Source: Gemmatimonadales bacterium (GTDB lineage: Bacteria; Gemmatimonadota; Gemmatimonadetes; Palauibacterales; Palauibacteraceae). From it: a DNA stretch of 43,932 nt. Location: assembly GCA_030636765.1 (NCBI GenBank), contig DAOVWI010000003.1, forward strand, positions 1 to 43,932, read 5' to 3'. The translations under genes were made by a program, and so were the position numbers. Under the pieces are notes generated by a model. That model ran no database searches and was not told where the DNA came from. It saw only the letters and a list, made by a program, of their open reading frames with translations. Every line of letters starts with the position of its first letter. Position 1 is the first letter of the stretch. This document shows positions 17,165-25,670 of this stretch, piece after piece.

Positions 17165-18534
17165 TACAGCGGCTTCAGCCGAGCGGTAAAGTGTCGGAGG
17201 TGGGCGGGCTCCTCGACGATGCGGAGTCCCCTCAGACTCTCCCGCCGTTCGGCGACGGCCGTCGCCACGTCGAGGACGTAGTCGATCTGGCTCTTGGTGT
17301 ACGTGCGCCGGGGGATCGCCAGCCGGAGTAGCTCCAGGGGCACGGTCCGCTCCTCGCCCGTCGAGGGGTCGGTGCCGCCGAACATGAGCGTCCCGATCTC
17401 CACGCCGCGGATTCCGCCCTCGGTGTAGAGCGCGCACGCCAGGGCCTGGGCCGGGAGCTCCCTGGGTCCGATGGCGGGCAGGAAGCTTCCCGCGTCGATG
17501 TAAACCGCGTGTCCGCCGGGCGGCCGCACGATCGGGTAACCCGCCTCCATCAATCCCTCCCCCAGGTACGCCACCGACGCCACGCGGTAGCGCAGGTAGT
17601 CCTCCTCGACGACTTCCCGGAGCCCGATGGCAATCGCCTCCAGGTCGCGGCCGGCCAGACCACCGTAAGTGGGGAACCCCTCGGTGAGGATGAGGAGCTC
17701 CTGCTCACGGCGTGCCAGCCGGTCGTCGTTGGATCCCAGGAACCCGCCGATGTTGGCGAGGCCGTCCTTCTTCGCGCTGAACGTGGCCCCATCCGCCAGG
17801 GAGAAGGTCTCCCGCGCGATCGATTCGACCGTGCGCTCGGCGTATCCCTTCTCGCGCAGCTTGATGAAGTAGGAGTTCTCGGCGAACCGACAGGCGTCGA
17901 GATAGAACGGAACGTCGCGAGAGCGGCAGAGCTCGCTGGCCGCCCGGATGTTGGCCATTGAAGCCGGCTGCCCGCCGCCCGAGTTGTTGGTGATCGTGTG
18001 GATGACACAAGCCACGTCGCTTGCGTCGTCGGAAAGAACGCCGCGAAGCGCATCGAGGTCGATGTCGCCCTTGAACGGATGCTCTTCGTCGGGCCTGAGA
18101 GCTTCGGGCACCGGGATGTCGAGCGCCTGCCCTCCCAGGTACTCGACGTTGGCCCTTGTCGTGTCGAAATGAGTGTTGGAGACGACCAGCTTGCCGGCCA
18201 CATCCAGGCAGGAAAAGAGAATTCTCTCGGCCGCGCGTCCCTGGTGGGTGGGTACGATGTGCTCGAAGCCGGTCAGCTCCCTGACCCGGTCCCGGAAGCG
18301 GTACCAGGATTCCGCTCCGGCGTACGACTCGTCGCCCCTCATGATGCCGGCCCACTGCTCCGACGACATCGCCCCCGTCCCGGAATCCGTGAGGAGGTCG
18401 ACGAGAATATCGCGGGCGCGGATGCGAAAGAGGTTCCAGTCGGCCGCGACGATAATGCGTTCGCGTTCCTGCCGCGTCGTCATCCGAAGCGGCTCGACCA
18501 CCTTGATCCGAAACGGCTCGATGATCCTCGGCAT
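17164..18534 (-). CDS. tnaA: Tryptophanase (beta-eliminating lyase, PLP-dependent)
   Basis: The 456 residues match the tryptophanase/tyrosine phenol-lyase family end to end: 'EPFRIKVVEPLRMTTR', 'DLLTDSGTGAMSSEQWAGIMRGDESYAGAESW', 'VPTHQGRAAE', 'ITNNSGGGQPASMANI' and the PLP lysine in 'GATFSAKKDGLANIGG'. Tryptophanase cleaves L-Trp to indole, pyruvate and ammonia; tyrosine phenol-lyase is the close alternative and cannot be excluded by eye. No TnaC-like leader or tnaB permease is adjacent; the next gene upstream is a thiolase on the same strand. The ATG at 18534 starts precisely where the family begins. Confidence 0.9.
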   Translation of the reverse strand: MPRIIEPFRIKVVEPLRMTTRQERERIIVAADWNLFRIRARDILVDLLTDSGTGAMSSEQWAGIMRGDESYAGAESWYRFRDRVRELTGFEHIVPTHQGRAAERILFSCLDVAGKLVVSNTHFDTTRANVEYLGGQALDIPVPEALRPDEEHPFKGDIDLDALRGVLSDDASDVACVIHTITNNSGGGQPASMANIRAASELCRSRDVPFYLDACRFAENSYFIKLREKGYAERTVESIARETFSLADGATFSAKKDGLANIGGFLGSNDDRLARREQELLILTEGFPTYGGLAGRDLEAIAIGLREVVEEDYLRYRVASVAYLGEGLMEAGYPIVRPPGGHAVYIDAGSFLPAIGPRELPAQALACALYTEGGIRGVEIGTLMFGGTDPSTGEERTVPLELLRLAIPRRTYTKSQIDYVLDVATAVAERRESLRGLRIVEEPAHLRHFTARLKPL

Positions 18535-18567
18535 GCTAGTGTACCGTCTCAGAAGTCACGAGCCCTG

Positions 18568-19857
18568 CTAGACCGCTTCGAGGAGTGCTATGTGGCCGAG
18601 CCCGCCCGCCGCGCAGATGCTCACGATGGCCCGGGAGCCGGCCGGCAGATCGGCCAGCTCGAGCACGGCCTGGGAGAGCAGACGAGCGCCGGTGGCCGCG
18701 AACGGGTGGCCGAGGGCCAGGCTCCCGCCGTTAGGGTTCATCCGGTCGATCGGGAACCGGCCCAGGTCGCCCTCCACGCCCGCTCGCTCCCGCAGCCACG
18801 TGTCGTCCTCCAGGGCTCGCAGGGTGCATAACACCTGGGCGGCAAACGCCTCGTGGATCTCCCAAAGGTCGATGTCCTCGTAGCCTAGGCCGTGCCGCGT
18901 GAGGAGCCGGGGGATGGCGATCGCCGGCGCCATGAGGAGCCCGTCTCGGGCGATGTCCACCGCCGCCTGCTCCCAGTCGAGGAGCTGCGCGCGGGCCACC
19001 TCTTCGCTCAGTCGGGACAGACCCTCCTCGCTCGCCACCCAGCATGCCGCGGCCCCGTCGGTGAGCGGCGTGGAGTTGCCGGCCGTGAGCGTGCCGTCTT
19101 CCCCGAAGGCGGGCCTCAGGTCCGCGAGACGGTCGAGCGACGTATCGCCGCGAGGGATCGTGTCCGCGTCGATCGGAAACGTGCCCGGCGAGACCAGCAG
19201 CTTCCGGAAGAAGCCCTTTTCCGCCGCGGAGACGGCCCGACGGTGGCTGGTGAGGGCGAACCGGTCCTGCTCCTCGCGGGAGATGTTCCAGACCCTGGCC
19301 ATCTCCTCGGCATGCTGGCCCATGGTCTTGCCGGTTTTCCGTTCCTTCGCCTGCGGGACCGAGATCCGGACGTCCGAGGCCCGGACACCGGCGAGGGTGC
19401 GCATGATGGCGCCGGCCCCCCGGGCGGCGGCCGCTCGGCGGATCGTCCGGCTCAGTGCCTTCGAGAGCCCGACCTGCGTGAAGCTCATCGACTCCACGCC
19501 CCCGCAAAGAACGAGGTCGGCTCGGCCGACCCGCACCTGCGCGGCGGCGTACGTGGCGGCGGCGAGGCTGGTCGCGCACTGCTGGACGATCGTGAGGGCC
19601 GGTACCTGCTGGTCGAGCGCGGCATCGAGCCACACCTCCCGCCCCCAGTTGCTCACCGCCAGGACGGGGATCACCGAGCCCCAGATGGCGAGATCGACGT
19701 CCCGGTCGCGGCCGGGGCCCACGCCCCTATCGCCCACGACGGTCTGCTGCGTAACCGGCACGGAAAGCTCCAGGGCGTCCAGGGCCTCGACCCCGCGATC
19801 GATGCGAGCGAACGGGCTGCGCAGACCCTGTACGATGTAGGCGGTCTTGCTTGGCAT
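18568..19857 (-). CDS. Acetyl-CoA acyltransferase (thiolase, FadI/FadA-like)
   Basis: This 429-residue thiolase performs CoA-dependent cleavage or condensation of 3-ketoacyl-CoA. The nucleophile is Cys94 in 'TIVQQCATSLAAA'. The other active-site pieces are 'WEIHEAFAAQVL', 'NPNGGSLALGHPFAATGARL' (His) and 'VSICAAGGLGHIALLE' (Cys). ATG 19857 has a strong GAGAGGAGG ribosome site, so the longer ORF-track version that reaches into gltX antisense is a shadow. The gene is divergent from gltX and 33 bases upstream of tnaA, so tnaA may be expressed with it. It could serve beta-oxidation; no other fad genes are in view. Confidence 0.92.
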   Translation of the reverse strand: MPSKTAYIVQGLRSPFARIDRGVEALDALELSVPVTQQTVVGDRGVGPGRDRDVDLAIWGSVIPVLAVSNWGREVWLDAALDQQVPALTIVQQCATSLAAATYAAAQVRVGRADLVLCGGVESMSFTQVGLSKALSRTIRRAAAARGAGAIMRTLAGVRASDVRISVPQAKERKTGKTMGQHAEEMARVWNISREEQDRFALTSHRRAVSAAEKGFFRKLLVSPGTFPIDADTIPRGDTSLDRLADLRPAFGEDGTLTAGNSTPLTDGAAACWVASEEGLSRLSEEVARAQLLDWEQAAVDIARDGLLMAPAIAIPRLLTRHGLGYEDIDLWEIHEAFAAQVLCTLRALEDDTWLRERAGVEGDLGRFPIDRMNPNGGSLALGHPFAATGARLLSQAVLELADLPAGSRAIVSICAAGGLGHIALLEAV

Positions 19858-20037
19858 GGCCTCCTCTCGGCTGGCGGGGACTCGAGTCTCGGTGCAAGAT
19901 GCACGGCGCGCCGACCGCGTCGCAACGCGCCAAAGCCGGACGAGCGAGCTTGGACCAGGAGCGACACGAGGGACTTGGGGCGGGACGGAATAGAGGATCC
20001 GGTGGAACGGAATGAACGATCCGACGAGCGAGAGCGC

Positions 20038-21549
20038 ATGAGCCCCCCCGGCGCTCCGGACACCGCGGGACACCGCGCCGCACGCCCCCCGCGGGTGCGC
20101 TTCGCGCCGAGCCCGACGGGCCACCTGCACGTGGGAGGCGCCCGTACCGCTCTGTTCAACTACCTCTTCGCCCGGAACGCCGGCGGTACGTTCGTGCTGC
20201 GAATCGAGGACACGGACCGGGCGCGTTCGAGCGACGAGATGACGCGCTCGATCCTCGACGCGATGGAGTGGCTCGGCCTGGATTTCGACGAGGGTCCGTA
20301 CCATCAGGCCGACGGACTCGAGCGCCACCGCGCCGACGCGCATCGGCTCCTCGAGCTGGGGGCGGCGTACCGCTGCTTCTGTCCGCCGCCGCCGGGCAGA
20401 GCGGGCAGGCCCGACGCCGCGGGATGCGGCTGCGCGACCCTGTCGCGGGCCGAGGAGAAGACGCGGGCCGCAGCCGGGGAGGCGTTCGCCCTGCGCTTTC
20501 GGGTTCCGGAGGGCGAGACCGCATGGGACGACGCCGTCCACGGTCGCAGGGCCGTGGCGAACGAGCACGTACAGGACTTCGTGCTCCTCCGCTCCGATGG
20601 AACTCCGGTGTACAACCTGGCCGTCGTGTCGGACGACATCGAGATGGGCATCACGCTCGTTCTCCGCGGCGACGACCACCTGTCGAACACGCCGAAGCAG
20701 ATTCTCCTCTACCGGGCGCTCGGCGCGCCGCTTCCCACCTTCGCCCACGTGCCGATGATTCTCGGACCGGACGGCAGGCGCCTCTCCAAGCGTCACGGGG
20801 GGACGTCGGTGGAGGCCTACCGGGAGCAGGGGATCCTTCCGGAAGCCCTCTTCAACTTCCTTGCCCTCCTCGGCTGGTCTCCCGGCGACGACCGGGAGGT
20901 GATGGATCCCGGCGAGCTGATCGAGGCGTTCAGCCTGGGACGCATCCTGAAGAAGAGCGCGGTCTTCGATCCCGAGAAGCTCACATGGCTGAACCGGCAG
21001 CATATCGCGCGCATGCCAATCGACCGGCTCGTGGAGCTGGCGAGCGAGCCTCTGCGGGCGCTCGGGGTCCCGCTGACGGCGCTGGAGGAGCGGCCGGAGC
21101 GCGTGCGCGAGGTTCTCGACGTCGTGCGCGAGCGCGGGGTCACGGTGGAGGCCGTGGCCCTCCAGGCGGCCCCCTTCTTCCTGGAGGAGGTGGCCTACGA
21201 GGAGGCGGCGGTGGCGAAGTTCTGGAAGCGGCCGGCCGGGGCGGCGGAGCTGCTGCGTGCGGCGCGGGACCGATTGGCCGAAGTGGCCTCGTTCGAGCCA
21301 GATGCTCTGGAGCATGCTATCAGACAACTTGCTGCAGACAAAGACGTTGGGGCTGGAAAGATAATCCATCCTCTCAGGGTAGCGCAGATGGGAACGAGCG
21401 TCAGTCCCGGGATCTTCGTCGTGCTCTCCCTGATGGGTCGCCAGCGAGCGCTGGAGCGGATCGATCGGGCGCTCGGCTACCTGGACGCGATGGCCGCCAC
21501 GGAGGGGACGGGCGCAGAGGACGAGGCAGCGGGCGCGGAGGCCGAGTGA
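20038..21549 (+). CDS. gltX: Glutamyl-tRNA synthetase (class I)
   Basis: The 503 residues charge tRNA with glutamate. HIGH box: 'RFAPSPTGHLHVGGARTALF' (29-33). KMSKS equivalent: 'RRLSKRHGGTSV'. 'CFCPP' and a later 'CGC' look like the zinc-binding insert, with a shorter spacer than in E. coli. The C-terminal anticodon-binding domain ends with 'VAQMGTSVSPGIF' and an acidic Ala/Glu tail. ATG 20038 fits the family N-terminus; the 885-residue ORF upstream is a thiolase shadow. A roughly 80-bp patch (21301-21380) has much lower GC and unusual codons. The stop overlaps the tadA GTG. Confidence 0.95.
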   Translation: MSPPGAPDTAGHRAARPPRVRFAPSPTGHLHVGGARTALFNYLFARNAGGTFVLRIEDTDRARSSDEMTRSILDAMEWLGLDFDEGPYHQADGLERHRADAHRLLELGAAYRCFCPPPPGRAGRPDAAGCGCATLSRAEEKTRAAAGEAFALRFRVPEGETAWDDAVHGRRAVANEHVQDFVLLRSDGTPVYNLAVVSDDIEMGITLVLRGDDHLSNTPKQILLYRALGAPLPTFAHVPMILGPDGRRLSKRHGGTSVEAYREQGILPEALFNFLALLGWSPGDDREVMDPGELIEAFSLGRILKKSAVFDPEKLTWLNRQHIARMPIDRLVELASEPLRALGVPLTALEERPERVREVLDVVRERGVTVEAVALQAAPFFLEEVAYEEAAVAKFWKRPAGAAELLRAARDRLAEVASFEPDALEHAIRQLAADKDVGAGKIIHPLRVAQMGTSVSPGIFVVLSLMGRQRALERIDRALGYLDAMAATEGTGAEDEAAGAEAE

Positions 21550-21992
21550 TCGAGGAGCGGTGGATGCGGCGGGCGCTCGAGCTCGCGGAGGAGGCCGGAC
21601 GGCTCGGCGAGGTTCCGGTGGGAGCCATCGTCGTCGCGGAGGACGGGTCCGCGTTCGAGGCGCACAATCGAACGAGGGAGCTCTCCGATCCAACGGCTCA
21701 CGCCGAGGTGCTGGCGCTGCGCGAAGCCGCCGCGTCCGTGGGCGATTGGCGGCTCACCGGGCACACGCTCTACGTGAGCCTCGAGCCGTGCGCGATGTGC
21801 GCCGGCGCGATCGTCCTCGCCCGCGTACCGTGCCTCGTGTTCGGCGCGGCCGACCCGAAGGCGGGCATGTGCGGCTCGCTCGGAAGCCTCGTTCAGGATC
21901 CCCGCCTCAACCACCGCGTCGAGCTGCTGGGGGGGCTGCTGGCCGACGAGGCGGGCGAGCTCTTAAGGCGCTTCTTCCGCCAGCGGCGCTAG
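21546..21992 (+). CDS. tadA: tRNA-specific adenosine deaminase
   Basis: TadA (148 residues) converts the wobble adenosine of tRNA-Arg(ACG) to inosine. Zinc-site motifs are 'TAHAEVLALREA' (His and catalytic Glu) and 'SLEPCAMCAGAIV' (two Cys). The GTG at 21546 overlaps the gltX stop as GTGA and gives 'MIEERWMRRALELA', matching TadA N-termini. ATG 21564, six bases after GAGGAG, is the alternative. The stop codon shares CTAG with the stop of the opposite-strand NhaC gene. Confidence 0.93.
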   Translation: MIEERWMRRALELAEEAGRLGEVPVGAIVVAEDGSAFEAHNRTRELSDPTAHAEVLALREAAASVGDWRLTGHTLYVSLEPCAMCAGAIVLARVPCLVFGAADPKAGMCGSLGSLVQDPRLNHRVELLGGLLADEAGELLRRFFRQRR

Positions 21993-23929
21993 AGGCTCGG
22001 CTCGGCGCTCGGCCGGCCGACGAAGCGCACGAGCGCGAACAGGATCCCCGCTCCGAGGAGATACGAGATCCCCGGATGCATCCCGAAGGCCGTGGGCAGA
22101 TTGCCCACGGCGAGCGCTGTAGCGGCCACGACCAGGGCATACGGGAGCTGGGTCCGCACGTGGTCCACGTGGTCACACGCGGACGCGAGCGAGCTCATCA
22201 CGGTCGTGTCCGAGATCGGCGAGCAGTGGTCTCCGAAGATGGACCCGGCGAGGATCGAAGCGATCGCGCCCAGGGTCAGCGTGTAGTGCCCTCCGGACTC
22301 GAAGCCGATGCCGCCTCCGAGCGCCACCGAGAGCGGGACCACGATCGGAAAGAGGATCGCCATGGTGGCCCACGAGGTACCGGTGGCGAACGCGATCACC
22401 GACGCGATCACGAAGACGAGTGCGGGCAGGAGCTGCGGAAGCAGGTTCTCGCTCAGCACCTGGGTCACATAGGCCGCCGTCCCGAGCACGGACGTCACCT
22501 CGCCGAGCGACCACGCGAGCGTGAGGATGACGGCCGCGAGCATCATCGCCTTGAGCCCGCCGAGCCACGCGCTGATCGCCTCCCCCGCCGGAAGGATCTG
22601 CTGACCGACGGCCAGCGCGAACGCCGTCAGGCACCCCGCCAGGGAGCCCCAGAGCAGGGCCTTGAACGGGTCGGCCGCTCCGAACACGTCCCATAGGGAC
22701 CCATCTCCGGCCGCCGCCAGGCCATCGAAGTAGAGTCCCAAGAGAACCACGAGGACCACGGTCAGCACGGGCACGGCCGCGTTGTACCACCGCGGCGGCT
22801 TTCCCTCCGGAGGCGTCATCTCCAGGGCGGTGGTGTCGACCATGAGCTCGGCGCCTTCACGGTAGAGGCCATCCCCGCGGCGGGCACGACGCTCCGCGCC
22901 GAGCATCGGGCCGAAGTCCCGTTGGGTCAGGACGAGCAGCCCGACCATCAGGATGGCGAGGATCGGGTAAAAGAGGTACGGGATCGAGTGCAGAAAGACC
23001 GTGAACGGGCTCGCCGCCAAGAGCTCCGCCGCGACCTCGGGTGACGTGCCCGGCTGGGCCGCCGCGATCTCCAGCGCGTCGCGGATCAGCGAGATCTGAA
23101 AGCCGACCCAGGTCGACACGAACACGATCGCCGCCACGGGGGCTGCCGTGGAGTCGACCAGGTACGCGAGCTTCTCCCGGGAGACTCTCACGCGGTCGGT
23201 GATCGGACGGAAGGTGTGTCCGACGATCAGGGTGTTGGCGTAGTCGTCGAAGAAGATGGCGAGACCGGCGAGCCACGTGGCGAGCTGCGCCCGGCGCGGC
23301 GACCCGGACAGCGGCCGGAGCGCGTCCACGATCCCCTGCGTGCCGCCGCTCCGTCCCATGATCCCGACCATGCCGCCGAGAAGGAGGGAGAAAACGAGGA
23401 TCGAGGCGTGGCCACTGTTCGCCAGCGCCGGGACGATGAAGCGGTCGATGGACCTCCAGAGCGCGGCCAGCGGGTTCAGGCCCGCGAAAAAGAACGCGCC
23501 CAGCCAGACGCCGAGAAAGAGCGATATCACGACCTCGCGGATGAGCATGGCCAGAAGAATCGCCACCAGGGGAGGGAGCAGGCTGACCCAGCCGGGCAGC
23601 CACCGGATGTCGATGGCCTGCGAGGTGGCGGCGTACTCGAGCTGGAGCGGCAGGTCGCCTCCACCGGCCAGGAGGAGGCCTCCGATCGTCCTCTCCTCGC
23701 CGGGCTCGAGCCGCCCGGAGGCCAGATCGTCGCCCCGCGCCGTGCGGAGGAGGAAATCCACCGGCGCGCCCTCCTCGGGAACGCGGAGCGTGAGTGAGAG
23801 CGGCACGCCGGAGAGAGCGATGGAGGGTGCATCGATCAGGATCTCGGGAGGTTCTTGGGCGGTCGCCGGGCCGGCAAGCGGGCCGGCGCCGAGGCTCAGG
23901 GCGATGAGAGGAAGCGCAAGGCGAATCAT
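21989..23929 (-). CDS. NhaC-family Na+/H+ antiporter with exported N-terminal domain
   Basis: The 646 residues contain an unusual arrangement. A cleavable-looking signal peptide ('MIRLALPLIALSLGAGPLAGPATAQE') and about 100 residues of beta-rich Ig/Big-like sequence precede a polytopic antiporter. The transporter has roughly 11-13 TM segments with NhaC motifs such as 'GWVSLLPPLVAILLAMLIREVVISLF', 'FFDDYANTLIVG', 'SREKLAYLVDSTAAPVA', 'ATGTSWATMAILFPIV' and 'GSIFGDHCSPISDTTVMSSLAS'. It would exchange sodium for protons or act on organic cations. ATG 23929 is the only start that includes the signal peptide. The stop overlaps that of tadA, so the two gene ends are fully convergent with no terminator space. 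Confidence 0.9.
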   Translation of the reverse strand: MIRLALPLIALSLGAGPLAGPATAQEPPEILIDAPSIALSGVPLSLTLRVPEEGAPVDFLLRTARGDDLASGRLEPGEERTIGGLLLAGGGDLPLQLEYAATSQAIDIRWLPGWVSLLPPLVAILLAMLIREVVISLFLGVWLGAFFFAGLNPLAALWRSIDRFIVPALANSGHASILVFSLLLGGMVGIMGRSGGTQGIVDALRPLSGSPRRAQLATWLAGLAIFFDDYANTLIVGHTFRPITDRVRVSREKLAYLVDSTAAPVAAIVFVSTWVGFQISLIRDALEIAAAQPGTSPEVAAELLAASPFTVFLHSIPYLFYPILAILMVGLLVLTQRDFGPMLGAERRARRGDGLYREGAELMVDTTALEMTPPEGKPPRWYNAAVPVLTVVLVVLLGLYFDGLAAAGDGSLWDVFGAADPFKALLWGSLAGCLTAFALAVGQQILPAGEAISAWLGGLKAMMLAAVILTLAWSLGEVTSVLGTAAYVTQVLSENLLPQLLPALVFVIASVIAFATGTSWATMAILFPIVVPLSVALGGGIGFESGGHYTLTLGAIASILAGSIFGDHCSPISDTTVMSSLASACDHVDHVRTQLPYALVVAATALAVGNLPTAFGMHPGISYLLGAGILFALVRFVGRPSAEPSL

Positions 23930-23972
23930 CGCGCCAAGCTAGAGGGGGCCGAGATGGTCGACAAGCAGCACG

Positions 23973-24001
23973 TTGATCGGTCTCCAGCGGCTACGTATAC
24001 T
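23973..24001 (+). promoter_or_regulatory. Promoter of the pyr operon
   Basis: TTGATC (23973-23978), 17-bp spacer and TATACT (23996-24001) form a good sigma-70-type promoter. Transcription would begin near 24008 and leave a leader of about 75 bases before pyrR. Confidence 0.65.
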
Positions 24002-24006
24002 GCGGC

Positions 24007-24036
24007 TCGACGGCTTTTTCTCCGTCAGGGCGTCGA
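24007..24036 (+). promoter_or_regulatory. Possible pyr leader with alternative hairpins
   Basis: GACGG (24009-24013) can pair with CCGTC (24022-24026) around a U-rich loop, or TCGACG (24007-24012) can pair with CGTCGA (24031-24036). The two overlap and exclude each other. PyrR proteins regulate their own mRNA leaders in other bacteria by attenuation or by covering the ribosome site. I see no classic terminator here, so regulation is a suggestion. Confidence 0.3.
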
Positions 24037-24081
24037 AGCATTACACCGAAGAGGAGTCACGCCATAGCGGCGAAATCGAGC

Positions 24082-24639
24082 ATGTCGGTGGCTTCCGGGA
24101 CCGAGGTGCTCCTGGACCGGGAGCAGACGGACGTGACGCTCCGGGACCTCGCACGCCAGATTCTGGAGCGAGAGCCGGAGACGGGCGACCTGCTGCTCAT
24201 CGGCATCCGCCGCCGCGGCGTCGAGCTGGCGGAGCGCCTGGCGGCGCACATCGAGAGGCAGAGCGGCGCCCGGATACCGACCGGCTCCCTCGACATCACG
24301 CTGTACCGCGACGACTTCCACCAGATCGGCCCGAAGCCCGTGATCGGTTCCACCGAGCTCCCGGTCGAGATCACGGGCCGGCGGGTCGTGATCGTCGATG
24401 ACGTGCTTCACACGGGCCGCACCATAAGGGCGGCGCTGAACGAGCTGGCCGACTTCGGGCGGCCGCGCCGCGTCGAGCTCTGCGTGCTCGTGGACCGTGG
24501 CGGCCGGGAGCTGCCGATCCAGCCCGACTACGTGGGCCGTAGCTTCGAGGTGCGGGCGGGCCAGGAGATCGCCGTGAGCGTGCGGGGCCTGGACGGAGAG
24601 CTGCTCGTTCGGCGGGTGCCGGTCGCGGGAGTCCGATGA
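24082..24639 (+). CDS. pyrR: PyrR, pyrimidine operon regulator / uracil phosphoribosyltransferase
   Basis: At 185 residues from ATG 24082 this is a type I phosphoribosyltransferase with PRPP loop '[20 protein letters not shown]', '[18 protein letters not shown]' and '[10 protein letters not shown]', all typical of PyrR. Known PyrR proteins bind pyr mRNA when UMP/UTP is high and may also make UMP from uracil; leading the pyr operon supports this. ATG 24082 has no ribosome site. Eighteen bases upstream an in-frame ATA (24064) lies seven bases after a perfect GAGGAG and would add 'MAAKSS', so translation may start there. The stop overlaps pyrB as ATGA. Confidence 0.92.
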   Translation: MSVASGTEVLLDREQTDVTLRDLARQILEREPETGDLLLIGIRRRGVELAERLAAHIERQSGARIPTGSLDITLYRDDFHQIGPKPVIGSTELPVEITGRRVVIVDDVLHTGRTIRAALNELADFGRPRRVELCVLVDRGGRELPIQPDYVGRSFEVRAGQEIAVSVRGLDGELLVRRVPVAGVR

Positions 24640-25670
24640 GCGCGTCCCGCGGGGATCCGGTGAGCGCGGGCCGCGGGGGCTCGGCGAGCGCCGCCCGCGC
24701 GAACGGAGGCTCGGGCGGGCTCGGTCTGGGCAAGGACCTCACGGGGCTCGAGTCCCTCACCGGGGCGCAGATCGAGGCGATCCTCGACACGGCCGAGCCG
24801 TTCAAGGAGATCAGCGAGCGCCGCATCAAGAAGGTGCCCGTCCTTCGGGGCAAGACGATCGTGAACCTCTTCTTCGAGCCCTCGACCCGAACGCGCATCT
24901 CCTTCGAGTTCGCCGAGAAGCGACTGAGCGCCGACACGGTGTACATTGGGGCGTCCGACTCCTCCGTGGAGAAGGGTGAGAGCCTCGTGGACACGGCCCG
25001 CAACCTCGAGGCGATGCGGATCGACATGGTGGTGATCCGGCACGGCTCCTCCGGCGCGGCCGCGTTTCTCGCCGATCGCATCCCGTCCAACGTCGTGAAC
25101 GCGGGAGACGGCCAGCACGAGCACCCGACGCAGGGGCTGCTCGACCTCCTGACGATCCGCGATCGGTTCGGCTCGCTCGCCGGTCGGCGGGTGTGCATCA
25201 TCGGCGACATCCTCCACTCGCGCGTCGCCCGCTCCAACATCTGGGGTCTCCTCGCCTGCGGAGCGGAGGTCGCCGTGTGCGGGCCGAAGACCCTCATCCC
25301 GCTCGGCATCGAGGAGCTGGGCGTGACGGTTCTGTCGCGACTGGAGGAGGCGATCGAGTGGGCCGACGTGCTGTACGTTCTCCGGCTGCAGCTCGAGCGG
25401 ATGAGCGCGGGATTCGTCCCGTCCTTGCGCGAGTACAACCGCGTCTTCGGTGTGAGCCGAGCCCGGCTGGAGCGAGCACCGAGGGAGATGGTGGTGCTGC
25501 ACCCCGGGCCGATGAACCGCGGGGTCGAGATCGACTCGGACGTGGCCGACGGCCCCTGGTCGCTCATTCTTCCCCAGGTCACAAACGGTGTGGCCGTGCG
25601 GATGGCCGTCCTCTACCTGCTCGCGGGCGGCGCTCCCGAGCTGGCCGAGGCCGCCAAGGAGGGCGCGTGA
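24636..25670 (+). CDS. pyrB: Aspartate carbamoyltransferase catalytic chain
   Basis: This 344-residue enzyme makes N-carbamoyl-aspartate from carbamoyl phosphate and aspartate. Key motifs: '[19 protein letters not shown]' (carbamoyl-phosphate binding), '[12 protein letters not shown]', '[18 protein letters not shown]' and '[13 protein letters not shown]'. The first 35 residues are a Gly/Ser/Ala-rich extension absent from most family members; GTG codons further in (e.g. at 'VSAGRGG') are alternative starts, but the ATGA overlap with pyrR favours 24636. It is coupled to pyrC by GTGA. No regulatory chain pyrI is visible. Confidence 0.95.
   Translation: MSASRGDPVSAGRGGSASAARANGGSGGLGLGKDLTGLESLTGAQIEAILDTAEPFKEISERRIKKVPVLRGKTIVNLFFEPSTRTRISFEFAEKRLSADTVYIGASDSSVEKGESLVDTARNLEAMRIDMVVIRHGSSGAAAFLADRIPSNVVNAGDGQHEHPTQGLLDLLTIRDRFGSLAGRRVCIIGDILHSRVARSNIWGLLACGAEVAVCGPKTLIPLGIEELGVTVLSRLEEAIEWADVLYVLRLQLERMSAGFVPSLREYNRVFGVSRARLERAPREMVVLHPGPMNRGVEIDSDVADGPWSLILPQVTNGVAVRMAVLYLLAGGAPELAEAAKEGA

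Noticed and set aside
18892-20037. N-terminal 382 residues of the 885-residue ORF containing gltX
   Set aside because: Antisense shadow of the thiolase gene; GluRS starts at ATG 20038.
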